The notes under the pieces were generated by a model that worked only from the letters and a program-made list of their open reading frames with translations, searched no databases and was not told the DNA's origin. Of a stretch of DNA of 64,000 bases, positions 49,852 through 61,100 are shown piece after piece (position 1 is the stretch's first letter; every line of letters starts with the position of its first letter). A program made the translations under genes and the position numbers. The stretch lies in assembly GCA_022266195.1 (NCBI GenBank), contig WHVY01000002.1, positions 6,463,001 to 6,527,000 on the forward strand. The letters are read 5' to 3'. The stretch comes from Tetranychus cinnabarinus (lineage: Eukaryota; Arthropoda; Arachnida; Trombidiformes; Tetranychidae).

Positions 49852-52408
49852 CTATTTACGCAAAATATCATGCAAATCTTGAGGCAAACAATTGATGATG
49901 CTATTTAGTTGAGTTTCCACTCGTTCAACAATATCTTTATCGACAGGTAAATTTTCATTATCAACAGTTTTAAGTTTATCTTTCATAGTTAATATGAGAT
50001 CGACAATCTCAATTTCAGCTTTATCACCGATCCATTTAACAAGGTCCGCTTTAGAGATGGACTCAATGTGGAGGGCTTTCAATTTTTGACTAACTTCACC
50101 AAAACGAGATTCATACCAAGCAGAAAAATTAGGAGTCCGAAAGAATTTACGATATAAACTGTTCCAATCTCCTTTGATACCAGTTGTTAATTGTGGTCCT
50201 GATGTCTCTAAAGTTTTGAGAAAGTCGTCAGGATTGAAAGGTTGAATCATTGGAGCCGATTTGAAGGGAGAAATGTCTTTTTGTAATGGCATTAAACTAG
50301 CTAAATATCTTTCCAGAGGAATTAAAAAGCTCGAAGTTAGTTCAATGAAATATCTTCGCATTAGGGTACTTTGAACTTCATGTGGACGTCGAGATTCCAG
50401 TCCTTTGAGTAATTTCTTCAATACAACTTGATCTTTTTGGAGAAAAGGTTTGTACCTTGTATATAAACCAGGTTTACACTCGAGTGTTTTGATTGTTTTG
50501 CCCTTCCAAATCTTAGCGTCAGGAGTCCGCTTGGGAGCTAAAGAATTGGAACAAAAAAATATTTAGAAACGAACAATAGTATTTGTTAAGCTGGATTGAG
50601 TTAGTTTAAAGCAATCAAACTATTTAGTTTGATGAGTCGTCAGTTTAACTTACAAGGGGGACTATATTCACAGATTCGTATTATGTGTGGCCAGTGTTGC
50701 AAAGTTTTTGCAAAAAATGGATTAGTGACTCCAAGTATCACAGGAGGCCTGTAAAAGAGATAATTTATTGGTTGAAATTTCTAGTCACAAGGGTAAATTG
50801 AAGCAAAGCTTCAGATCAAGTACTCACGGTGATTGACTTTTTTGAGTGTATTCTTTGAATTCGGTATCATGAATTGTGAAAAATGGTCGAAAATCTGAGG
50901 AGTATTTCAAAGGCCAAATCATAGATACTAAAGACTGTACCATCTCACAGCAAATATCAGGAGTTGGAGCCATCACTATGATGGGTTCACACGTTAAAAC
51001 AAGTTCCCAAAGAAGTTGAATATGGGAAATAATCGGAAGGAAACATTTGAAAATGTTAAATTCGTAAAGAGAAGGTATTGAGATGATAGGTTGAGAACCA
51101 TTAATGACAAAATTTGATGAAGGAGATGGGAATTTAGCTGAGGATTCACTTGTGGGAGAACAACTGAAGTCGTCATTTTTATGAGGAATATGAATTTGTA
51201 AATGAACACCTAACAGTGAGAGATTCAAGGTACGTCCTGGATTTGGTGAAGGCCATAAATCAATATTATTGATGGCTGATAATAAGAAAAAAGAAATAAA
51301 CAAAATTATAGATTAAATAGGGGTTAAATTAACTGCTAAATTATGAATGTAGAATATTGAAGATTCCCTCTTTTCGTTAAGTATTTGAACCAACAAAATA
51401 TTAAAATTAAATTGTACCTGTAAATAAAACATCTTCTCCATTATCGAAATATTGAGGAGCTATCACAGATACTATTTGAGAAAATAAGTTTACAAAAGGG
51501 AGTCGGGTTAATATGACAAGTGATTTTTGGAAATATCCTCTTCTCGCTGATCGATCCTTTACTTGACGGAAATAAACATAACCATAAGTGTAACAAGCAT
51601 CGGCCTAAAAATTAAGGTAAAAATATTTTATTAGTAAAATGAATGAAGAAATTAACATGAAATCAACAGACCTGAAGAGCGCTTAAACATTCATTATTAT
51701 AATCCCGATAAATTGTGAACGATTTTCGTGCCATTGGGCCCAATCTTGTGCGAAAATGAAACTTTGTATCGCCCATGCAGCCTGAGTTACTATCAGGAAA
51801 AGATAAGTAACATATATTTGTTTTCTAGAAATAAATAGCGGTAAAAATAAGAGCGAAATTAGCCTTTAAGATCCTGTCTTGTCTTAATCGCTTCATGAGA
51901 AAAAACAAAAGAACCAGAAAAACATGAAATAACCGTAATTTCATGGTTGAAGTCAATGTGAAGCTGGAACTTGGTATCGATTCCTTCTTTTTCCTTCAAA
52001 AATGTTATTCCGGGTTTGCTTAAGGGTTTCTCATGACGTCATGTTGTTATTAAAAAAAGTCCGTACTAACCTCTCTTTCGCTTAGTTTAACATGAGAAGG
52101 ATAAACTTTCTACAACCGGAGTGAACAGGGTGAAAGATAACGGAAAATGTAGAAAGAGAGAGAAAGAAAGAGAAAGAGGGTAAAATTAAAAACGGAATCG
52201 GGTCAGCATCAAATATTCAAATATTGGTTATGATGGTGAAGAATACCTCAATAGCTTGTCCTAATTCAATGTCAAAAGTTACCAGGGCTATACAATGAAT
52301 CCAATTTCGAAATCTATCGTATGGCAATAGGATGAACTTGTCCGAATGATTATTGGCATCTCCATTTGTCTCGTGGGTTGAGGAACTACTCCAATGATTG
52401 TTATCCAT
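49852..52408 (-). CDS. DENND6: DENND6 (DENN domain) Rab guanine-nucleotide exchange factor
   Basis: Seven coding exons, minus strand: 52408-52247, 52109-52071, 51824-51672, 51604-51418, 51275-50828, 50748-50654 and 50537-49852. Phases agree and the product is 589 residues, close to vertebrate DENND6A. Recognisable blocks in order: WIHCIALVTFDIELGQAIE (about 35-54), YLSFPDSNSGCMGDTKFHFR, YGYVYFRQVKD, LLWELVL, WPLKYSSDFRPFFTIHD, GVTNPFFAKTLQHWPHIIRI and, near the C-terminus, LTTGIKGDWNSLYRKF. The first blocks form the upstream DENN longin module and the later ones cDENN and dDENN. DENND6 proteins activate Rab14 and promote endosome recycling that supports ADAM protease delivery and cell adhesion changes. 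Exon 2 is only 39 bases, and intron 3 starts with a weak donor (gtctgt). The match to the family is continuous, so I see no missing exon. Confidence 0.93.
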
Positions 52409-53720
52409 GATTGTTTATCTATAAATCAGAAAAAAATCATTAATGTCATGAAAAAAAGCAAGGCATGAGAAATTCAAGTGTATAACATATCTTAACGTGT
52501 TTGCAACAAGAAGAAATGTACTTACAAGTGAGTTGGGATGATTTTAAACTCGAAATTAATCTCGATTGATCCTTAGAGTGGTCATTGGCTCATTTGATAA
52601 TCTCAATCAAATGGAATGGCATTAAACTCAATAATTAAATCCAAGTTAAAGCAGTTGAACACTAGTAGAGATAAAAAGAAAGGTAGAAATTTTAGGCTCA
52701 ACAAGCACAATAAAAAAGCAAATTTCATTTGAGGAAGAAGAAAGGAAGGTTATTAGCAGTAAAAACAGATTTGCTGAACTGCAAATTGTTTAGATTATTA
52801 TGCTGACTAAAAATGAGAAACGTCAAAATCACAGTTTGTTGATCACTTTTACATTCACTATTGTATTCACTTTAAGGTCAAGAAAATGGATGTTGTTTGT
52901 TGGTAGATAGGATGGAATTTTGTAACCAAAGTTTTGTAGGGTTGATTACCTTATTGATTAGAGTCATGAGCTCTTATTCAATCATGTTGATCTATGTAAG
53001 ATTTGGGTATAAAGGAACACTAATCAGGAAGAAGAAACGGGTTAAACAATTGCTTGAAGGAAAACTCTCAACATCAGAGTAACCAAAAATATCAACATCA
53101 TCAATACAATAACATCTAACATAAACCGAGAACAAATTGGATGATGAGAGTAATCATTTTTTATTCTTGATATCTCATTTCCAAGGACACTAATAGAAAC
53201 GTTGAAATTAGATCAAGTTGATATCAAAGAAATAATCATTAATAATACACCGAATTGAATAGAGATGTAAACATAAACCAAAAAGGAAAACAAAATAAAA
53301 ACTGGATTGTTGATCAGATGTTAGCCTTTGTCTCTCTTTCTCTCCTTCTCTTTCTTGCCCCACTTTGCTAGATGGTTGCTCCAACTGAATACTTTTGTGC
53401 CTCATTAAATAGTTAAAAATCTCACCAAACAATTACAATAATACTTCCAATATTTCACTAATCTTTCCAATTTGATATTCAGCAATTTGATAGAAACATC
53501 ATTGGTAAGTCAGGTAGGTTTAACTTAGGTAAGTATTTTCCATGTTTCTCATTGTTTAATCTTTGTATCAACTATTCTATTAATTGATAAGATTTTCAAC
53601 CAAATTGGGTGCCAGTCAATTGTTGTGAATTGATAGAGGATCAGTTTACAATCCTCTATTTCAACATACAATTCATTAACCAGGATTTAAAAGGAAACAA
53701 TTTTGGAACTTAAGTTTCCA
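52409..53720. other. Intergenic region between diverging genes
   Basis: DENND6 5' side on the minus strand and the small plus-strand gene at 53721. A plus-strand frame of 56 codons from an ATG at 52912 has a hydrophobic stretch then a basic tail (see findings). A purine-rich (GA) tract lies near 52150-52180, inside DENND6 intron 1. Confidence 0.4.
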
Positions 53721-54166
53721 ATGGAGAAACAAAGAAGTGAAAAACCGGAAGAAGGCAAACAACCAGGTGGGTTGATGTTTAAAATTTGTTCAGTTTAAGA
53801 TTGAAACTGAAAAATTCCTGGTAACAATCTCATCTAACAGTTGATATCTTAATGTTAATTGAATAATTTCTGCATAAAACTCGGTTATCAATCGGAAAGC
53901 ATTAAGGAATCAATTAAAATAGTGTTTTCACTTGTATCGAGCAACATTATACTTACCATAATACTTTTAAAATTGAACGGTTTTGTACGTTAAGTTAACA
54001 ATTTAATATTGCAACAAATTTTAATTTAATGGCAGGACCAAGTAATCCGAAGAGAAATGAATTTGGACATAAATCAACTTGCCCACAAGTAGCAAACGAT
54101 CCAAGAACACGAGATGAGTATCGTAATATTGGTGAAGATTGGTTTGATAGGCACAATAAAAGATAA
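53721..54166 (+). CDS. 58-residue two-exon protein of unknown function
   Basis: Two exons: 53721-53766 (ATG start) and 54036-54166 (TAA stop), joined in phase 1 by a GT donor (gtgggt) and a good acceptor (ggcag). The product is hydrophilic: MEKQRSEKPEEGKQP, then a part rich in charged and polar residues with motifs KRNEFGHKSTCP, DPRTRDEYRNIGEDWFDRH and a basic end. There is no signal peptide or membrane segment. The ordered run of aromatic and charged residues in the second exon looks constrained, not random. An ATG four bases before the exon 2 acceptor is a less attractive alternative start. I do not recognise the family. The frame and both splice sites support a gene; the size keeps confidence moderate. 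Confidence 0.55.
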
Positions 54167-55760
54167 TCAATTTTTCCCGTCGATTGCCAACAGTAAGGAT
54201 AATCCACCGAAAGTTTATTTTAAACGATGAGAAATTTGCCCAAATTTGACGATATCTTTTAAAGATTGTTCCAATTTACAAAAAATTATTCAACTCTTTT
54301 GCTTTTAAATGTAATTTTATATTCATATTTGAATAAACAGACAAACTTAATGAGATGCATTTAACTAATATATCACATATTAAAAACACTATCTGATGAA
54401 AAGCTTAACTATCAACGTAAAAATATAAGACAAATGTTGATTAAGCTCAGAATAGATAGAATCACAATTAAATGAAAAAGGCATTTCAAATAGTCCGGCC
54501 TCGCGACTAGAAGATGATGAGAAACTCATTGCCATAGCTACAATTAAAGGGCGCGTAATTCAACTTGCATATTTTAAGCGCTTTTAACAGATTTAACGAA
54601 ATTCATTATAAAATCTTTATCAAGATTATCGATGATTTTAGACGAAAAATTCTTACATCAGGAAAAATATACAGAGTGGATGTTCACACAAGATAACAAT
54701 TTTGGAAGTCAATTAACTGCAGGTTTTGAATTACCATTGTTTATTCAATATTAATTAATATGAGCATTATCATTATTAATCAATCTGAATGGGAAAATAA
54801 TGAAATGTTTACATAGAAAAATTGTGTACACATGAGGAGAATTTTAAAAACTGTTTGGATTTGTGAAGAGAAGCTTAAATTGTGATTATTACTAATGAGC
54901 AAAAATATCGCCTCAAATGATTTGATTGCAATACGAATCTGGAATGATTGCTGAAATCACCAAAAGGGAATAGACGATGAAAAAAAGATAAGATGATAAC
55001 TGATATGGACGTTCATTTGATAATGATGAGTTCACACAAATGGTCAATGAAAAAAGAAACATTCAGCAAAAAAAGGAAAAGTGATATTTAAGTAATTGCT
55101 GTTAATCAGCGATAAAAAGGAGAAGAAGAGCTTAAAGAGTCATTGGAATGTTGAGGAAATGGGAAAAGCTTCAAGGCAACCCGATTGTTTCATATTTAGA
55201 ATCAGAATTGGACAGTTGAATTTACGGTTTAAAATGTGCTTAAATAATGAAAGAAAAAAAAAGTGAAATTGAGAAAGTCAAATGTTTTCAGGGCAAGGTG
55301 AAAATACATTAAACTGAACTTTCACATCATACACATCTTACAGAATCATCTCACTTTCTTTGATGGAAGATGAAGATCGCCGGAAGATTGATTGATCTCT
55401 TTCTTTTCGTTGTGTTTCTCCTCCATCACCATCATCTTCATCATCTTGGCCATCTTTACTTTTGCTTGTGTTACTGATGTTCCAATTAACTGGTTATAAG
55501 TTGCATTTAAATTAACTTGATAGCTGTTGATAGCCTCAAGTTAATATCGTACACAACACACACACACACATTTCCTTATTGTGACGAAGTCGCATCTTTA
55601 TCTTCTTTGGACCATCCAACTTCACCAACAGCCTCACCGTCAGCATCAACATGAGTAACATTTTTAAAATTAGCGTTAGCCATCAATTGGTCCAAAAAAA
55701 TGGGGTAAGAGGTGGATCACAGTTATTTGGTTACACCAGAAAATGGTTGGACCATCTTTG
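54167..55760. other. Intergenic region with a CA microsatellite
   Basis: AT-rich, no supported gene. A (CA)n run lies at about 55556-55570. The frame at 55651-55848 overlaps the promoter of the next gene and looks spurious. Confidence 0.5.
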
Positions 55761-55768
55761 TATAAAAG
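55761..55768 (+). promoter_or_regulatory. TATA box of the PSW-repeat gene
   Basis: TATAAAAG about 30 bases before a likely start near 55790. A leader exon would end at 55853 (donor gtaaac) and join an acceptor (tttcaacag, ending at about 56037) 60 bases before the ATG at 56098. Confidence 0.55.
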
Positions 55769-56097
55769 CAAATCGAAATTCAATTTGTATCAACAGTTAT
55801 TCATTAGCAATCAAGTGTTTTGGTTCAGTTTTTGTAAACATCAGTTGAATAAGGTAAACTTTTACACCATGAATCATTTACCCTTTCTCAACAGCCAATA
55901 ACATTTGAGTTGAAAAAGGATTATCAAAGTGATCAAACTTTTGAATCATCAGCCATTTCCATTGTCTCCATAAGTGCCATTTTGTGTTTCAAGTAACTCA
56001 TGTTGTTTATTTTTCTCTCTCTCTTTCTTTCAACAGATTTAATCTTAATTTTTTCTTGGAATTTTATCCATCAAATAAACTTAGTGTACTATTCAAG

Positions 56098-56631
56098 ATG
56101 TCTTTGTCTAATCGACGAACTGGATTATCCATCGCTTTCTTAGTTTTAGTTGTACTCCAATTGGTTCTTGTTAACTACTATGTTTCACAAGTTGAAGGTA
56201 GCCGAAGAAGGCTTCTTAAGATTAAGAAACTTGCCGCTTTAGCTCTCCTCATGAAACACTCAAAGAAAAAGAAGTTCGGAGTCTTACCAGTCCCAATCCC
56301 AATTCCGTAAGTAATCCTTCACTAATCCAATCATCGTCCCTTGCTAAATTGCCCAAATTAATAAGCTTATATTTCTATTGAAAACAGTCTTCCCCTTGAA
56401 TTGGAAGCTAAATCATGGCCCAAACAATCATGGCCCGCTCCATCATGGCCTGCACCATCATGGCCATCCGTACCTTCATGGGAACCATCATGGCCTTCAC
56501 ATGATAACTGGGGTGCCGCATCTTCATACCAACCAAGTGCCTCATACGGGCCACAACCCGCTTCTTATGGAGCAGACTCTTACTCAGCTGGACCAGTAAA
56601 CAATTACGGAGGTGCTCCATCAGGCTGGTAA
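56098..56631 (+). CDS. Small secreted protein with Pro-Ser-Trp repeats
   Basis: Two exons: 56098-56306 and 56388-56631, joined in phase 2, 150 residues. The N-terminus has RRTG then a long hydrophobic segment (LSIAFLVLVVLQLVLVNYY) with a likely cleavage site near VEG, so a signal peptide is more likely than a membrane anchor. A very basic segment follows (SRRRLLKIKK, KHSKKKK), then PVPIPIPLPLE, then six or seven SW-P units (KSWPKQSWPAPSWPAPSWP and on) and a Ser/Tyr/Gly-rich tail ending NNYGGAPSGW. I do not recognise the family. Regular Trp-Pro-Ser spacing and a Gly/Tyr tail suggest an extracellular structural, silk-associated or salivary protein. The in-frame extension upstream of the ATG begins at a GTG and is presumably leader. 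AATAAA at 57043-57048 could end the transcript. Confidence 0.8.
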
Positions 56632-58121
56632 ATAGACCAATGTTGACAATACAAATTAGCTAACCAATTTAACCGTACAAAACGCACAATTAGACCATTT
56701 TTTGCATCAAGCTCCTCTCCTATTTAAAGTCCATTGTAATATATTTCACTTGTCTGTCTTGAAAAAACCTAAATATGTAGTCATTTCGTTGATTGTCGAG
56801 GTTGAACAATCTCTTTTTTTGTGAAAACAGCGTCCTTACATGGATTTGCTGTTTACTTTTAAAAAGCAATATTGTAATACAAACTCCTCGCTGGTATGCA
56901 ATCAATAATGGAAACAATGTGAATTGACTATCTACTGTCCCTTGTTCAATTGTCACCCACCTTGAGTCCGAACCATGTCTTAATGTCGCCAAATAATTTA
57001 ATTCAAAAAAAAAACAAAAATCTTTTTTATTTTTAATGTAAAAATAAAACTAAACATTAAACATAAATCAAAAGTAAATCATTTCATTTCAATATATTCC
57101 AATCACTTATGAATTTATGTGAACGTTTTATATTTACATTTTAAGATTCCTATGAATGCTTAAAATGAATAAATCATTCAACTTTCAGATTGTAACAGAT
57201 ATTAACCCGAATTTCGACTAGAAAATTAATTGATAACATTGTGAGAGATAGAAATAAAGTGATCTTTGAAACACGTTGTTTAATTGAAAGTTTTCGTTTA
57301 TTTTTTAAAAAAAGGTTTCTGCTTTATGAACACATTTAAAATATAGACTGAACATTGAGATTTTTCAAAACCCCTTTACGCATCATTTTTACTCTCAATT
57401 ATACATTGCTCTAGTCCTTGATCGCAAAAAACAGCGAAATTCATTTTCTATGTATAATATATATATATATTTATATATAATTGGATAAGAAATTTACAAT
57501 TTGTGAAGGAATCAAAGTGCGATTGTAATTGTTTTGTTTCAAATGAGCGAGAAAGGGATGAAACTTAAAAAAAGATGAAGAAACAAAAGATAGATTAAGA
57601 TGTTGAAAGTGGCACCAAGAAAAATTCAACAAACTAGTTAATCATCCGATTAAGCGCAATAAAAGATGACAATAGTGACAATCAGGTTTACAGATGCACA
57701 AAGAAATTTTAATTGTGCAAAATTTTAAGCATTAAAATGATCAATGAAATGAAGATGATGGTGTTAATGACAACAATGAAGATGAGATGTTGGTGGTAAT
57801 GTATGTGTGTTGTGAGTTGATTGTGAGTTAAGAATGACAATGATGAAATATACTACAAAAATTGTTATGGGAATCAGGAAAAAAAGGTTTGTTCATTTCT
57901 ATGACAAATTAAGATTTGATGAATCGACAATAGTTCAACAGTAACATTTTTTTATCATTGGTTAATTAATTTAGTTGTACATAGTTAATGAAAGCTTCAG
58001 ATCGACAATTCTTTTCCTTCAATGGAATATTTGTCAGTTCTTTGATGGAAGCTTTTGACTTATGTTTTTTAAGTTTAATCAGCTTTGTGGTGATTGATGT
58101 TTTCATAGGATTGGTTAAAAG
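56632..58121. other. Converging 3' ends of the PSW-repeat gene and KDM3
   Basis: AT-rich 3' flanks. It includes a short TA repeat at about 57460-57480, AATAAA on plus at 57043-57048 and AATAAA on minus at 57297-57302, the latter a candidate KDM3 polyadenylation signal. No gene is supported. Confidence 0.5.
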
Positions 58122-61100
58122 TCAATGAGCTTTAGTTGATGTGGGCGTCGTTGACGGGTTGACTGTAGTGTTATTAGTGCTCTTGCTGCTAACAGAGCAA
58201 CTTTTATTGTTATTATGGCTAGCTGATTTATTTGAATCAGAAACAGCTAAAGAGGCAAGGGAATCCTTAATTGCATGATAAATGATGTTTTTAATTTGCA
58301 ATTTATCTTCATGGTTAATATGTGAGTCCGATAGTTGACGAAATTCTTGAGTTAAATTGAAACATTGAGTAACATTTTCAGGTGAAACAAAATCTCCTGC
58401 CACTTTGATGCAACTTTGTAAATTGCGGACTTGATGTGGAGCCCCGGCAGGTATGAAAACAGCGTCACCTAAACACTGGGCAATGGCATAACCTTCAACA
58501 CCATATTCCGATTTTAGGCGAGCTCTGAGGGTAGAATCAAGATACCAAGATTGATCATGGATCGGATCGTGATGTGCACCCAATTCAACGCCACGTTCTT
58601 TGGCAATTTTATTCAAAAGATCTCGGATAGCATCGGCGTTTTTGGCTTCATAAATATGCCAAAGTGCACCTAATTTATTTCCTTTCTCTCGACATCTTTT
58701 CTTCATCTCTTCATCACAGCCACCCTCATCAAGAGCTTTCAATGCTATTTCTTGGAAATCTTCAGACTTAGATCCACCTTTGGGAACGCCGACATAAACC
58801 ATGATATTGACAGCATCAGAGATGTCGAGATGAAGGTTGGTTGTTCCTTTATCTTGAAGAAGAGCAGATCCATAAGCATTATACATTTTTGGGCCCAGAT
58901 CAGGACGAACAAAACATTCTGGTAATCGTCCGGCAAGGTTTAAACAGCCGTCACGCCGTGTATACTCAGGAAGTGGTAAACACTCCATTAGATCAGCATA
59001 ATGATCTGGTAATAGATCACTAAAATCATCTCCAGGAGGCCAATCTTTTAATTTCAAGGTCATGAAATCTCCATCTTCTCCTTTCATTCGTTTATTTAGA
59101 TTTTCAAATCCATCCCAAAATTTTTTCATGGGAAGCTTTGGTAAAACATGACCAGTTTTACAGTTGACCAAATCATTTTTAGAGTCCCCAAAGCTTTTAT
59201 TGAACTCTTCTGGACTCCATAGAGTAGGATCTAAAAGTTTGCTTACACCGTTGACAAGAACAGGCTAAAAATAGAAAGGAAAAACAAGAATTTAAATATT
59301 AATATCCTGATAAAAAAGATGCTTGAGGAAATTGAATTGCAAATGACTATAATGTAAACTAAATACAATCTAATTTCAACTTTCTTCTTTCATCATTTTC
59401 TTTTCACCCGAAAGGGTTCGAGAAAGAAAGTTATTTATCAAAAAAGAGAAAGAAAGACATTATCATCAGAAGCATTATCTTCTAATGGATGATAGATGGT
59501 TGAATACATCAATTGCTGAAAGAGGAGAGAGACAAGAAAATAAAGAGCAGAAGCCTGATAATCATAAGGAAGTTCAATATGAACCATTTGAAATAGAGAG
59601 AGAAAAGAAAGAGATGAGAAATGGGGAAAAGAAAAAAGTCAAAATAAGAAAAACTAACCTGTCCTCGTTTCCATTGCTCCTGAAATAGCTTTAAATTATC
59701 AGATAACTTTGGATCTTGCAATACGAGTAATCTTCCTGAGCAAAGCCATGTATGAGGTATGTTTGGGAATAATTTTTTTGTTTCTTCGACACTGCATGAC
59801 CTGGACGGTGCGCTGACGATACCACGTTTAGGTATGAAAAGTCGTCTATAATGCTCTAATCGCTTGGCCTCATCTTTTGGCAATGATGAAGAATTAATGG
59901 TTAATTTAATGGACTCGGTTTTATTAGTTGCAACTGTTGAATTAGATGCAGCTGAACTGGAATTGGTTGTTGTGGATGTTGATCCAGTTGTTGTGGTTGA
60001 AGTTGATGATGACAAGTTACTTGATGTTTTATCATCACATTCATCTTTCTTTGTTTTCTTTTTCACTCGGATATCTTCAGGTTCACCTTCATCTGATGTA
60101 GTCTCATCGTTTTCATCATCTTCTTCCTCATTATCTTCGCCCTCTTCTGCGTCATTTACATCATTCTCATTATTGTCCGCATCTTGTGAGCCCTTCTTCT
60201 TTCTTTTTTTCGAGCCCTTGCCTTTCTTTGATGTTGGCCTTATCAAAAGTTCCCGTAAAGTTGAAAAATTGTGTTCATCAGTTTCTTCCTTCGACTTTTC
60301 CTCTGCATCAGATTTACCAGCAGATGAGCCATCATTTGGAGCCGACTGAGAATCTTTACCTGCTTCATCAGAGCCTATCTTACTAGATGATAAAGCAACG
60401 TCAGCTAACCAACTCAAAGGTGATGATCCACTTTCAGATGAAAATCCAGTGAGAGTGCTGTTTTCTGAATCTTTAGAAATAACAGCGTCTGATTTAGAAT
60501 CGCCTTTCACTCCTCCATTAAGAATATCACCTTTCTTGCCATTACTGGATTCCATTTTATCACGTAACGCTTTTACATCAGGCATTTTAATGGATAGTCC
60601 ATTGGCACAAACAATTGAGCTTGTGTCACAACCACAATGTGCAGGAATTGAATAAATCTTTCTGATCATATGCAACATTTTGCCAACATCGTTGAGGGCT
60701 GTAGAAGCTATTATCTGAGTCATCATAAGTTTATCCTGCTCGTGGGGCTGTCGATTAGTGCAGAGTAGCCACTGGTATTCATCTCGATCTCTTGGTGGAT
60801 TAACTTCTTCTTTAACTGCTCCAGTTTTACGAGCTTTGTAACAATCAATACAAATCACAAAACCACATTTGTGACACACCCAATGGATATTAAAAAGGGT
60901 AGTCTCACATACATCACACATTTCACGAACACCTTGTACTACTCGTTTCCATGTTATAGTTTTGTCTTTGCCCATATGCATTTTTAGAGCTTGTTGTTCT
61001 TGTTTAACAAGATCACAAAACTGATCACCGACGTGTTTAATCAAAAATTTGGACGTTTCCATATCAAGATCACTACAAGATTCTTCTGGTGGTAACCACA

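Noticed and set aside
59864..60349. Acidic/Ser/Phe-rich plus-strand frame
   Set aside because: Antisense shadow of the KDM3 linker; the minus frame joins the zinc finger and JmjC domain without interruption.
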